Shown here: piece after piece, positions 46,226-55,881 of the stretch
Layout: every line of letters starts with the position of its first letter
Position numbering within the stretch: position 1 is the stretch's first letter
Source: Kordia aestuariivivens
GTDB taxonomy: Bacteria; Bacteroidota; Bacteroidia; Flavobacteriales; Flavobacteriaceae
Direction of reading: 5' to 3'
DNA: 64,000 nucleotides
Assembly: GCF_014397005.1 (NCBI RefSeq)
Contig: NZ_JACGWS010000014.1
Coordinates: 99,471-163,470, forward strand
Position numbers and translations under genes: made by a program
Notes under the pieces: generated by a model
The model's database searches: none
What the model saw: the letters and a program-made list of their open reading frames with translations, nothing else
What the model was told of the DNA's origin: nothing

Positions 46226-47618
46226 CGATGATCGTTTTATTTTTATTTAGTAAAAAATACAGCAATCGCAGCACTATGAATACTGCGAGTACCATATAGA
46301 ATGTTCCGAATCCTTCTGATTCCAAGATTGGATAGAAAAGATATATTAAGAGTCCCAAAATAATGAAAAAGATGATTATTTTGTTTTGTAATGATAATTC
46401 GTTTCCTCCAAAGTATAAACCACTTTCTTTTGTTTTACCTTTTTCATCAAAGGAAAAAAGTTCACTATCTTCAGGTAAATCTAACCATGAAGTCGATTTG
46501 TTTTTGAGCTCACTTTTTTTAGCATGATTGGATTTACTTTTTAAATAATAAACCAACAATAAAATAGTAGCCAAAATAAAAATGATCGAAATGATTACTG
46601 CAATGATCGAAGTTTCTTCTTTTACTTCTTCTGCTGGTTGTAGATTTGTATTTCCATCCAAACTGTCATCATCACCCAACTCTGTACTTTCAAGGACAAG
46701 ATTTTCTTGTTCAAGTTGTTCATTTGAGTCTGAACTAACTGTCGTCGTACTAGAAACAATTTCATCCTCATTGTGTTGCACTTCCTGAATGACTAAATGA
46801 CCAATCCAAAAAATAAGTAAGATGGCTATAATTCCTCCAACTACTTTGAAGAATTTTTTTGATGCTTCAGACATCGTACCAAGTCCTATTGATTCAAAGA
46901 AATTACTTTTAAATTTATATGCCGCATACGCTTTCCCGCGTGAAGTTCCCATCATGTCTAATGGAATTGCCATTTTTAAAGCTGCTTCTGGGTTTTGTTC
47001 TAAGTATTTTAAGTATTTTTCAACTTCTGCATTGTTTCCTTTTAATACTTTTTTCATATCAAAAGGCAACTCTTTAGGATCAATTTCAGCTTCGGCAAAC
47101 GGATTTCCCAATGCGTCTGTTTCCTGCTCTTCTTCTATTTCTATACTAAATGCTGATACTTCTGTTGGAATTCTTACACCTTTCGCTGGTGTTTCAATCG
47201 TTGGAAATTTTGCAATTGGTTGTTCTAAAATGGTTTCCCAACGCAATTCTTCTGTGAGTTCGATCATTCCAAATTCATGATGAAAAAAATGCGGATTTCC
47301 GTGGAGCAATGTATCATATTCATCATTCGTCAACGCCATATTGAGTTGCGTATTTTCAGGAATGTAAAAGTTTGCATGTACCTTTTGAATGCATACATGA
47401 TGACCGACACTTAAGTTTTTTTGAGCCGATTTTAAAATGATTAATACGCCCGAAATACTGTTTGCTTCCAATCCTGGACATGGATATGCTTTGCAATCTG
47501 AAAGCTTCAGTTGCATGCGCTTCATTTCTTCCAACCACACTTTTGGCGAAGCATGCTTGATGAAAATTCCACATCTTGGATACGGATTGTTGTCAGTAAA
47601 TGTGAGCGCTAACTTCAT
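46212..47618 (-). CDS. bpX-type protein of a MoxR-vWA-propeller system, with transmembrane segments
   Basis: A 468-residue protein. The N-terminal 150 residues form a compact domain (NPYPRCGIFIKHASPKVWLEEMKRM, ending HHEFGMIELTEELRWETIL) that I take for one of the bpX domains of the ternary system. A linker with ELPFDMKKVLKG leads to transmembrane helices near 255-275, 337-357, 415-430 and 437-453. It overlaps its neighbours by 4 and 14 bases. It may anchor the system in the membrane. The exact bpX number cannot be assigned by eye. Confidence 0.7.
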   Translation of the reverse strand: MKLALTFTDNNPYPRCGIFIKHASPKVWLEEMKRMQLKLSDCKAYPCPGLEANSISGVLIILKSAQKNLSVGHHVCIQKVHANFYIPENTQLNMALTNDEYDTLLHGNPHFFHHEFGMIELTEELRWETILEQPIAKFPTIETPAKGVRIPTEVSAFSIEIEEEQETDALGNPFAEAEIDPKELPFDMKKVLKGNNAEVEKYLKYLEQNPEAALKMAIPLDMMGTSRGKAYAAYKFKSNFFESIGLGTMSEASKKFFKVVGGIIAILLIFWIGHLVIQEVQHNEDEIVSSTTTVSSDSNEQLEQENLVLESTELGDDDSLDGNTNLQPAEEVKEETSIIAVIISIIFILATILLLVYYLKSKSNHAKKSELKNKSTSWLDLPEDSELFSFDEKGKTKESGLYFGGNELSLQNKIIIFFIILGLLIYLFYPILESEGFGTFYMVLAVFIVLRLLYFLLNKNKTIIDDNE

Positions 47619-50017
47619 GAATTTAAAATATTTATCAAGAAGGGTTCCACATATTTTTTCTTGAATTCGGGAACTGTTATTTCTATTGCATCTGAGTTTT
47701 CAGGCATAAAATAGCCATATCCCGTGAATTCGTCTTCGGTTGCCATTGCCAAACCAATGCCTATGTATGAAGACAGATAAAACGTTGGAATGCTTGGTAT
47801 TGTACTTTCAAATATAATGACACCGTTTTTGTCTATTTTAATTTTACAACCATTTTCAAAATCTGCCACTAAATTTCGGTTATGAAAATAGATGGTTAGT
47901 TCATCTTTAAGATCAAGTTCTTTTACACGTATCAACTCAAAATTGATCCAATCGTCGTCAAAGCTTAATAGGTGTTTGCTATTGAATATAATTTTTAAAT
48001 CTTGTGTAATGATAATATGATTAATTTTTGAAAATATAGAACCTTCAAAGTAACCAATACGTTGCGTCAAATAGTTTTCATATTGTATTTTTAGTAATGC
48101 AGATGGTTCTGTGAGTTCTTCATACGTTTTATCATATACATCAAATCGTGTATATACAGCCTCAGCGTTGTAGTGTTTTTTGGTGACTAAGTAAATTTCT
48201 TCTTCGAATACAATTAACTGTTTTAAGGCAACTTTTTCATATTGACTGAGGTCTTCTTTAAAAATGTAGGTGACGGTTTGCGTTTTAAAAATCATGTAGT
48301 TTAATGCATTCCAATACAACACCATCAATTCATCTTCAAACAGTATTGCACGCATTGGCAGCTTGATTCCTGTAACAAATGACATGCCTCTTTCAATCAT
48401 TTCAAACCCTCTTGATCTGTCATTTGTTCTGAATAAATCTCCATTCTTTTGCAAAGTATACGCGTAATTTTCATCTGAAAAATTAACGACATTTCGCGCT
48501 GGGAATCCATATAAAACTGGATAATTCACAACTTCTTTTCCTTGCGTTTTTTTACGAGGCTGATGATTTTTTTTACGTCTTCTACTTGGTGGATTTGCCC
48601 ATAATTCGTCTAATGGCAATTGAATGTGTTTTACCAACCGTTTTGCGCCACTTTTCATTTTATAGACATCTATATTTCCATTGATATCAGCTGTAATCAC
48701 ACCGCCAAACTTATCATGATACTTGTTGAATACTTTGGACATACTCTGATGTTCCAAGGTTTTTGGCGAAGTAAACAGCGTAATTTCTACATTTTCTTTT
48801 TCACAATCTTCAATAAATTGTGTAATTGCTTTTGAGGCATCTAATGCTGGCGATGTCGTTTGCAAACCTTCAATGATACTTACTTTTGAATCAAAGTCTA
48901 AGCTTCCATACAAACTACCTAATAAGGCATACGCCTGAAAGTTCATTTCATTTTTTGGATGATGAATTAACGAGAAAGCAGTCGCAAACGACAATATTTT
49001 TGGCGTTCCCCAATTTTTAATCGTAGTATCTATCAAAAAGATCCGCGTGCGCAAATCTTCTTCTGGTGTGGTTTCCCGACGAATGAATAGTGCTTCTTTG
49101 TTGGCGATTCTATGTAAAAAGATTAAATCGTCATTAGCAAATTCTGAAATTAGTAAGTTGTCAAAATTTCCTTTGTTAGTCACATCTGAGATTCCGCCAA
49201 GCGGCATTTCTCCTGGATGTACATAATGCATTGGTAAGTTGATTCCAGACCATAATCGCTTGATGAGACTTCCCATGAAAAACGTTTTGGGTTCTTCAAT
49301 CAATTCTTGAATTAAATCGGGATTGTTACTAAACGATTCTCTTTCTGAATCTTCAGGGTCAATTGCTACCTCAACTATTTTTCCCCACGCGTTTATCAAC
49401 GCATCCACTGTTGGATAGCGTTCGTGTAATAGTGCTAATGAATTAAAATCTTTACTGAGCGCAGACATCGTAATTTCTACTTTAATACTACTCGCATTCA
49501 GTTCAAATTCATCGTTTTTGATACAGGCAAGAACCTCCGCTGCGTATTTACTGCTTAAACCATGATTTGCATCTTGAAATAAGAATGTAAATAAATCAAT
49601 TCTGTTTTTGCCTTTTTTGTATGCTAAAGGAAGTGATATTAGGTTTTTCAGAAAACGTTGTGCATCTTCAAAATAGACATGTTTGAATGTTAATTCGTCA
49701 TCGAATGTCTTTTTAATTTTAGTAAATATTTCATCAATGGTAAAACCAACTTCGCCTGAGTTTGTTGCTAAAAAAGCTAGTATTAACGCGCCAAAAGGTG
49801 GCAAATCATTGTTGGAAATTGCTTTTAAAACTTCTTCTAATTGTTCTTTATATGCAATTGTCATTCCATCAGGAATACTGATACAGTTGATACCGCCTTG
49901 ATGAATTTCAGCACTTTCAACTACATCAACACTAAACATATAGTCAATTTCCCATTGCCAGAAATAGTCCTGGTAGGATTGAAAATAATAGGTTGCTTTT
50001 GTACTGGTTTCGCTCAT
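47615..50017 (-). CDS. Large vWA/beta-propeller-like protein of the MoxR ternary system
   Basis: An 800-residue protein. Residues 1-300 are a helical domain (QSYQDYFWQWEIDYMFSVDVVE, DVVESAEIHQGG). About 320-430 looks like a degenerate vWA fold (TRIFLIDTTIKNWGTPKILS in place of a DxSxS metal site, with DCEKENVEITLFTS as a later strand). About 440-800 is a beta-propeller-like region with a basic insert (SRRRKKNHQPRKKTQGK, about 490). It is the centre of the operon: 4-base overlap with the downstream gene and 3 bases from the upstream one. The gene set resembles the MoxR-vWA-beta-propeller conflict systems. Confidence 0.72.
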   Translation of the reverse strand: MSETSTKATYYFQSYQDYFWQWEIDYMFSVDVVESAEIHQGGINCISIPDGMTIAYKEQLEEVLKAISNNDLPPFGALILAFLATNSGEVGFTIDEIFTKIKKTFDDELTFKHVYFEDAQRFLKNLISLPLAYKKGKNRIDLFTFLFQDANHGLSSKYAAEVLACIKNDEFELNASSIKVEITMSALSKDFNSLALLHERYPTVDALINAWGKIVEVAIDPEDSERESFSNNPDLIQELIEEPKTFFMGSLIKRLWSGINLPMHYVHPGEMPLGGISDVTNKGNFDNLLISEFANDDLIFLHRIANKEALFIRRETTPEEDLRTRIFLIDTTIKNWGTPKILSFATAFSLIHHPKNEMNFQAYALLGSLYGSLDFDSKVSIIEGLQTTSPALDASKAITQFIEDCEKENVEITLFTSPKTLEHQSMSKVFNKYHDKFGGVITADINGNIDVYKMKSGAKRLVKHIQLPLDELWANPPSRRRKKNHQPRKKTQGKEVVNYPVLYGFPARNVVNFSDENYAYTLQKNGDLFRTNDRSRGFEMIERGMSFVTGIKLPMRAILFEDELMVLYWNALNYMIFKTQTVTYIFKEDLSQYEKVALKQLIVFEEEIYLVTKKHYNAEAVYTRFDVYDKTYEELTEPSALLKIQYENYLTQRIGYFEGSIFSKINHIIITQDLKIIFNSKHLLSFDDDWINFELIRVKELDLKDELTIYFHNRNLVADFENGCKIKIDKNGVIIFESTIPSIPTFYLSSYIGIGLAMATEDEFTGYGYFMPENSDAIEITVPEFKKKYVEPFLINILNS

Positions 50018-50020
50018 GAG

Positions 50021-50746
50021 TTATCGTGACAATCGGTAGCCGCTGATTGTGAGTTTTTTAAATTTGTCTTTTGGTACGTTATAATAGGTATTGTCTGTGT
50101 TTACGATGATGTAATCGTTGCTGTTTTGATTGATTATTTTGTTGAAATAACTACTCAGTTCTGGATATTCAAAATCGTAGCCTGTTGGCAATAGAAATTG
50201 TTGCTGTTGCCAGAAGGTTTTCCCCGGAATTGATAGCAATGGTGTTCCAATTAGTAATGCTTTATCGTCAAGCAATGTCCATTCAATCGGTTGCAATCGT
50301 ATGCTAGGCATTGTTGGAATGATAGCATCTAACATGGTCAAATCGACTATTTGTGCTTTCGCAGATCGTTCAATACTTGATGGAACAATGTTGAATTGAA
50401 TTTTTTCATCCACACCAAAATAATTGAAATTATAATCGGGCATTTCTGCGGGCAATGCTTTGTCTATTGGCGACCAAAGTAAGGCCGTTTTTAAACGCTC
50501 TTCGGGTAAATTCCCGCCAAGGAGAAACAATGCATTTTCATGCTGAAAGTATATTTTTTTGAACGGAATACTGCGTATTTCTTCACTATTGAGTTGATTT
50601 GGCGAAATTCCGCGCACCCAAACGTCGTCCATATCCGTTACCATTCGCACGGTTTTCCATACGCGAATTTGGGATAGTTTGTGTTTATATTTTGAAGGCA
50701 ATCGTAACCAATATTCGGTTACACCTTGTGTAAGATCTGTTTCCAC
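50021..50746 (-). CDS. bpX-domain-like protein of the MoxR ternary system
   Basis: A 241-residue soluble protein without a signal peptide. It is rich in beta strands (EYWLRLPSKYKHKLSQIRVWK, KKIYFQHENALFLLGG, LDDKALLIGTPLLSIPGKTFW). I do not recognise a catalytic motif. It overlaps the MoxR ATPase gene by 28 bases and is 3 bases from the large propeller gene, so it is an operon member and probable part of the complex. Confidence 0.7.
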   Translation of the reverse strand: METDLTQGVTEYWLRLPSKYKHKLSQIRVWKTVRMVTDMDDVWVRGISPNQLNSEEIRSIPFKKIYFQHENALFLLGGNLPEERLKTALLWSPIDKALPAEMPDYNFNYFGVDEKIQFNIVPSSIERSAKAQIVDLTMLDAIIPTMPSIRLQPIEWTLLDDKALLIGTPLLSIPGKTFWQQQQFLLPTGYDFEYPELSSYFNKIINQNSNDYIIVNTDNTYYNVPKDKFKKLTISGYRLSR

Positions 50747-51852
50747 AGTTGATCTATTTCAGTGTTTATGTATTGCTTTTTCTGTTGATCTTTGATCCAA
50801 TCGGTACGATTTTGCAGATAGCGCAATTTGTCTTTGATGACATTTAATTCTTGCAATGATATTTCCTGATTTGAGAATTTAGTTTTCAAATTCGTCACTT
50901 CACTCATTAATTCTTCCGGGTTTGGCGCTTTGTTAAAGAACGCTTGCGGATGCGATCGCTCATTCGTTTCTTCTTTTTCAATCAATGCGTTTACGGTAGC
51001 TTGCAAGGTTTCTATTTGTTCTTCCGTGCTCCAAATATATTTTAAAACCCACAAGTCTGAGAGTATTGCTTCTTGTCGGTCGCACAACATTGCGCTTGCC
51101 GCCACCAAGTTTTGCATTTTTACAGCACGTCGGTCAGAGACTTCGATGCCTGTGTTTCGCAAACTATGAATTAGTTCGATGTACGAACTTCGAATCGGCG
51201 ACAGATCGACTTCTTTTACTTTGGTTTGCAATACTTTGACTTCGTCTGGAGATATGAGCGTCTGTTCTTGTTGTTCGTTTCGTTCAAGTTTCCAACCTGC
51301 AAGTAATACTTCTTCTAAACGATCGGGTTTTACGTTGTCTACTTTTAATCGAATTAGGAAACGATCTAGCAAAGCCGCCAACGCCTCATCATCTGGCAAT
51401 AAGTTACTCGCACTAATGAACATTAATGCTGGTATTTTTTTCGTTTCTTTTCCGCGACGAAATATTTTTTCGTTCAACGCCATGAGTAAACTATTCAAAA
51501 TGGCAGAATTCGCATTGAATATTTCATCTAAAAATACCAAAGATGCTTCTGGAAGCATTCCGTCGGTATTTGTAACTAGTTCTCCTTCTTTTAGTAAACG
51601 AATGTCCAACGGTCCAAAGATTTCGTTTGGTTCCGTGAATCGTGTCAGTAAGTAATCAAAATTAATTCCACCAATAACATGACTTGATAGTTGTTTTACA
51701 ATGGCACTTTTTGCCGTTCCCGGAGGTCCTAATAGGAATACGTTTTCTCTCGCCAAGAGTCCAATTCCTAGAAGATCAATGACTTCATCTTTTCCCACGA
51801 AGACATTTTTGATTTCTTCGAGTATGGTTCGTAATTTTTTAGTTTCGTTCAT
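50719..51852 (-). CDS. MoxR-family AAA+ ATPase
   Basis: A 377-residue AAA+ ATPase. Walker A is GPPGTAKS (42-49), Walker B LVFLDE (105-110, Asp109-Glu110), with the usual TRFTEPNEIFGPLD before it and SASNLLPDDEALAALLDRF (sensor 1 region and arginine finger) after it. The C-terminal 100 residues are a helical extension. MoxR ATPases work with vWA partners as chaperones or in conflict systems. It is the second gene of the operon, 6 bases after the first gene. Confidence 0.93.
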   Translation of the reverse strand: MNETKKLRTILEEIKNVFVGKDEVIDLLGIGLLARENVFLLGPPGTAKSAIVKQLSSHVIGGINFDYLLTRFTEPNEIFGPLDIRLLKEGELVTNTDGMLPEASLVFLDEIFNANSAILNSLLMALNEKIFRRGKETKKIPALMFISASNLLPDDEALAALLDRFLIRLKVDNVKPDRLEEVLLAGWKLERNEQQEQTLISPDEVKVLQTKVKEVDLSPIRSSYIELIHSLRNTGIEVSDRRAVKMQNLVAASAMLCDRQEAILSDLWVLKYIWSTEEQIETLQATVNALIEKEETNERSHPQAFFNKAPNPEELMSEVTNLKTKFSNQEISLQELNVIKDKLRYLQNRTDWIKDQQKKQYINTEIDQLWKQILHKV

Positions 51853-51858
51853 AGTGTT

Positions 51859-52500
51859 TTAAACTTCAGAAACGAACGCGCTCCAAAAGTGATTGGAATG
51901 TTCTCCTAAGTGAATCGCGACGTTTTCATGTATGATTTTATGTTCAGTTAAACTGATATCTTTTTTTGCAATAACTCTGTCCGTATATAGTGTTTTGAAA
52001 CAATTATCTTGAAAGAGTTTTACGAGTATTTCTTCATTAATTTCTAATTCCAACTCGTGACCGATGGCGGAATATTGAAATTTTTGTAAATGTTTTGCAA
52101 GTATTTTGATCAGCCAATCGTCAAAGTCAATCGTTTCTAATTCTTTGATGATATACGGCAAGAATCTGAGAGAAACATCTGCCGAAAGGCAACTACTTGG
52201 CGACAGTTCTCCTTTAAAATCTTCAAAGTACTTGTTTAAATCTTTCGGTTCTTCCAAGCGATGTGCTAGAAATTGCGCTGCAAAGTAGATCATTTTTGCG
52301 CCCCAAATTGCTGCTTCTCTGTTAAATTTTGGTGCTTCAAACGGATAGTTTAGAATTTCATTTTCATATTCCTGCTCTAAGAAATCACCCAAATCATTGA
52401 GTTCAGCACTCGTTACTTTTGGTTTGTTTGTGTATAATACAAATTGCCCAGAAGTTCGCAGGTGATGAATGGTTTGAAGTATGTTATTCTTTGTGTTCAA
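51859..52500 (-). CDS. Helical bpX-like protein, first gene of the MoxR operon
   Basis: A 213-residue, mainly helical soluble protein (NREAAIWGAKMIYFAAQFLAHRL, FLPYIIKELETIDFDDWLIKILAKHL). No catalytic motif is seen. It is the first gene of the MoxR operon and 6 bases from the ATPase gene. It is likely one of the small accessory domains known for these ternary systems; the family cannot be named with certainty. Confidence 0.7.
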   Translation of the reverse strand: MNTKNNILQTIHHLRTSGQFVLYTNKPKVTSAELNDLGDFLEQEYENEILNYPFEAPKFNREAAIWGAKMIYFAAQFLAHRLEEPKDLNKYFEDFKGELSPSSCLSADVSLRFLPYIIKELETIDFDDWLIKILAKHLQKFQYSAIGHELELEINEEILVKLFQDNCFKTLYTDRVIAKKDISLTEHKIIHENVAIHLGEHSNHFWSAFVSEV

Positions 52501-52619
52501 AAATTAAAATATATGCATATCAAGAAGATAATACTCAAAAGAACAAAAATTAAATGTAAGAAGCAATAACAAGCGATGTAAGTTGTTGTTTAATGGTTGA
52601 TTTGTGTTTTTGGGTCGTT

Positions 52620-52700
52620 TGTTGGTTCATCTCGATAGTGCTCGATGGAGTTTATGTGTTTGTTTGTTTATACACTTCGACTTAGCTCAGTGTGAATGTT
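52620..52700. repeat. Degenerate copies of dispersed palindromes
   Basis: Between the MoxR operon and the first sensor gene lie catctcgatagtgctcgatgg (52629-52649) and cacttcgacttagctcagtg (52672-52691), both decayed relatives of the palindrome at 35501-35520. No gene is seen here. Confidence 0.4.
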
Positions 52701-52744
52701 TATGAGTTTATGAGAAAATTTATAGTTTTTATATTTTTGAAACA

Positions 52745-55603
52745 TTACACTAAGTTTTCCACTTTTACTTTCTTAATGAGTTCTCCGGGTTTTAAACCAA
52801 ATCTTTTTGTAAATACTTTATTAAAATACGAACGACTGTTTAATCCGACAGTGTATAACACTTCACTGATGTTGTCATAGTTATCTTTTACGATTAAGTT
52901 GTATGCTTTTTGCAAACGAATTTCCAAGATGAATTTTATAGGAGTAAGTCCTGTTTTTTGTTGAACGATTTGTGCAAACTGTTTGTGTGAATAGCCACAT
53001 TTTTTTGCCAATTCACCGATGCTAAATTCATTGTTAGCAAGGTTTTCTTGCACAATATTGTTTACTTTATCCATGAATTCTGAATATGCAGTATTGATGT
53101 GAATGCTATCTGCATCTGTATCTTGAAGTTGTTTTGTATAGATGCCTTTTTCGAGATGAAATTGTATTCGTGTCAACAATTCTGTTCCATCAAAAGGTTT
53201 TATGAGATAATCATGAATTCCATATTCTTCTTTTTGATGTGTTAGATACGCTTCTGCGGAAGCGGTTAAGATGATAAATGGCGTAGTTTCATAGTTTTTG
53301 AGTTTGTTTAATTCAGTTTTGAGCTGATATCCGTCTATTAACGGCATGCGTAAGTCTGATAGTATAATATCGTATTGTTTCTTTTTGGCAAAATCTAATA
53401 CTTGTGCGCCGTCAAACGCAAATGTACACGCAAATGAAGGTTCTAGTAAGTCCTTTAAGTAGCCAATCATTTCTATATTATCATCTACAATTAAGATTTT
53501 GGGTAAGTTGTTTGAGTGGTCAATTGTTGGAAGTTCTGGCTTGGATATGCTTTGGAATACTTCTATATTTTCGTCAATATATAAAAGCGGATTTTCGATG
53601 TTTAGCGGTAATTGAATTGTAAACACACTTCCCACATTCTTCTCACTATCTAGTTTAATAGCTCCATTGAGTTTCGTTATTAATTCATGTACTAGCGATA
53701 AACCAATTCCGAAACCTCCATTGGTCAGATTGTTTTTGGTTTGGTAAAAGCGGTCAAATATCAGTTTTTGTTCCTTTTTGTCTATTCCGATGCCTTCGTC
53801 TTTTATAATAATATTTAAACCGTTTTCGTCAATAAAGGTATGTACATAAATCCCGTATGTTGGACTTGTATATTTGAGTGCATTGGACACAATATTGTTG
53901 ATGATTTTGCGCAAATCTTCATAGGGAAATACAATATTTTGATTGGGTTTTATATTTGATTTGTAATACACATATATGCCTTTGATTTCTGCAACTCCTT
54001 GAAACGAAAAAATACTTTCTCGTAAAAACACTTCCATTTTTTCAGATGTCATTTTTCTTTCTACTGGTTTTTTGTCGAGTTTTAAAAGTGTCAAGAAATT
54101 ATTCAGCATGCCAATAATTTGCTCATTATTTCGAATTGTTAAATCGGCATATTTTACAATTTTTGAATAATCCATTGCATTGTTGGTAATCATTTGTAAA
54201 TAGCCCGTCGTAATAGTAATTGGTGTTCGGATTTCATGCGATAGATTTTCAATAAAATTGTTTTTAATTTCTGAAATTTCCTTCATTTTATCATTTTCAT
54301 ATTGCAATTTAAGTCGTTTCTTTTTACGTATATGTAATATGATTAAGAAAATTAGAATCAGTACGGATGCAGAAACAAAAAAGGTTGAAAAAATATAGAA
54401 TTTCTTTTTTTCGTCCATTATCAGGGCATTCATTTCGCTTTTTGCTTCTAAATCTTTGATTTTTTTATCGTGATTTAACTTAAAGTTTAAAATGGAGGCG
54501 TTTAGATTTAGGCTAAAGTTTTTAAGGTCATTTCTAACTGAATGATAATTACTTAATGATTGGAGTGCTTTTCGATAATTCCCAAGCGCTTCATTTGCCT
54601 CATACTCAACTTTATAAAATTTTATTAAATCAAATTGTTCTACATACTTAAAAGCAGTACTCCTTTTAGCACTATCAATATATTTTAAAGCTATAATAGG
54701 ATTTCCTTCAATACTAAACTGTCCTGCATAATAAATATTTTTCATGACTTCATCCTCTGGAGAGAAAAGATTAGGTATCGCATACATTTTGTCAAGATAT
54801 ACTTTTGCAGAATCAAGTAATTTTAATTTTGTATACCTTTTATTCAATTCATCATAGTAATATTTCAAAACATAAGGTTCGTCTGAAAAGCCATTTACAT
54901 CTAAGCTTTTTAATAAACGAACAGCTTCTTTATTTTTACCTAAAGAAGCAATGTAAGACGCATGATTTATATATATCTGACTTTTTTGAAGCTTAGAAAT
55001 TGATTTATTGACGCTATAATTCATCAAAATAGAATCCATTTCTTTAGACAAGTCTTTGTTTTTTATTTTTTTGTAGAGTGCTGCTAATTTTAAGTAGACT
55101 TTAATTTCTTTATCTACAATATTATTTTTTTTGAAATAGTCCAATGCATTGTACAAACAACGAATTGATTCAAGATACTTTTTTTCAAACATCATTTTTT
55201 CAAACAAATACAATTCTGCTTCACCAAGAATCTTCATATTTTCAGACTTTTGTTTTATTTTTTTGTAATAATAATAAACAGAATCATATTGCTTCTTTTC
55301 ATCATAATGATGCATTAAAAATAAAATTTCCAGTTCTTTGGAATTGATTCCTGTAGAATCATTTTCTGAATTTATGCGTTCCCTTTTCAAGAAGTCTGAA
55401 ATCATATTTTCTCTTTGAGATAAAGAGTCATTTGATATTCTAGAAACGTCATGCAACGCTTTTTCGTGAAGTTTATATAATGACCTCTCGCTGATAGCAG
55501 CAAATAAGTTATTTAAACATAAATAACTATAAAACAACAAACTAAATAGTAAAGCTACTTTTTTTTTCATAGATAAATTAACGAAATATCTAGAAATACT
55601 CAT
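52745..55603 (-). CDS. Hybrid two-component sensor/regulator (HTCS), copy 1
   Basis: A protein of about 950 residues: signal/anchor helix, periplasmic TPR-like region (roughly 60-400), transmembrane helix (KKFYIFSTFFVSASVLILIF), histidine kinase (LSHEIRTPITITTGY; NIVSNALKYT; DEGIGID; GGFGIGLSLVHEL), receiver (ILIVDDNIEM; DIILSDLRMPLIDG; YLIKPFDG) and AraC-type output (FSIGELAKKCGYSHKQF; VGLNSRSYFNKVFTKRFG). The frame extends to 55666, but I chose ATG 55603. The paralogue has an ATG at the same place, 11 codons before a shared LSMKK, and both lie in a common cattacggttt box. It is divergent from the lipoprotein/secreted-protein pair it probably controls. Confidence 0.9.
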   Translation of the reverse strand: MSISRYFVNLSMKKKVALLFSLLFYSYLCLNNLFAAISERSLYKLHEKALHDVSRISNDSLSQRENMISDFLKRERINSENDSTGINSKELEILFLMHHYDEKKQYDSVYYYYKKIKQKSENMKILGEAELYLFEKMMFEKKYLESIRCLYNALDYFKKNNIVDKEIKVYLKLAALYKKIKNKDLSKEMDSILMNYSVNKSISKLQKSQIYINHASYIASLGKNKEAVRLLKSLDVNGFSDEPYVLKYYYDELNKRYTKLKLLDSAKVYLDKMYAIPNLFSPEDEVMKNIYYAGQFSIEGNPIIALKYIDSAKRSTAFKYVEQFDLIKFYKVEYEANEALGNYRKALQSLSNYHSVRNDLKNFSLNLNASILNFKLNHDKKIKDLEAKSEMNALIMDEKKKFYIFSTFFVSASVLILIFLIILHIRKKKRLKLQYENDKMKEISEIKNNFIENLSHEIRTPITITTGYLQMITNNAMDYSKIVKYADLTIRNNEQIIGMLNNFLTLLKLDKKPVERKMTSEKMEVFLRESIFSFQGVAEIKGIYVYYKSNIKPNQNIVFPYEDLRKIINNIVSNALKYTSPTYGIYVHTFIDENGLNIIIKDEGIGIDKKEQKLIFDRFYQTKNNLTNGGFGIGLSLVHELITKLNGAIKLDSEKNVGSVFTIQLPLNIENPLLYIDENIEVFQSISKPELPTIDHSNNLPKILIVDDNIEMIGYLKDLLEPSFACTFAFDGAQVLDFAKKKQYDIILSDLRMPLIDGYQLKTELNKLKNYETTPFIILTASAEAYLTHQKEEYGIHDYLIKPFDGTELLTRIQFHLEKGIYTKQLQDTDADSIHINTAYSEFMDKVNNIVQENLANNEFSIGELAKKCGYSHKQFAQIVQQKTGLTPIKFILEIRLQKAYNLIVKDNYDNISEVLYTVGLNSRSYFNKVFTKRFGLKPGELIKKVKVENLV

Positions 55604-55720
55604 TACGGTTTTCCCCCCAAAAAAAGTATGGTAAAAAAAAAGACACTGAATGTAAAAAATGAGCAACTATTAAAAAAAATACAAGCAATACTAGTCGAAA
55701 AAAAGAACATTTTAACCACA

Positions 55721-55746
55721 ATTTTTGTAAATCTTTGTACTGTTGA
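55721..55746 (+). promoter_or_regulatory. Conserved promoter-like element upstream of cassette 1
   Basis: The stretch atttttgtaaatctttgtactgtt resembles ttttacaaatatttgcagtgtt at 60729-60750, at a similar distance (about 140-155 bases) from the lipoprotein start. The AANNTTTG core is near the Bacteroidota -7 consensus TAnnTTTG. It is a candidate promoter or AraC-domain binding site. Confidence 0.45.
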
Positions 55747-55848
55747 AATGATAGATAGTTTTTAAATGCGCGCTTTAATATTGTTTAAATACTGTGCGAA
55801 ATCATTAAACAAAAAAGTAAAATGAAAAACATTTTGCAAATTAAAAAT

Positions 55849-55881
55849 CCAAATTATTAACCTTTAAAAATTTTAGTTATG
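55849..55881 (+). promoter_or_regulatory. Conserved leader box before the lipoprotein start (copy 1)
   Basis: From ccaaattattaacc to the ATG, the 33-base stretch is nearly identical (about 31 of 33) to 60870-60902 in front of the paralogue. Such a kept untranslated end suggests a translational or RNA control site, or simply recent duplication. Confidence 0.5.
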
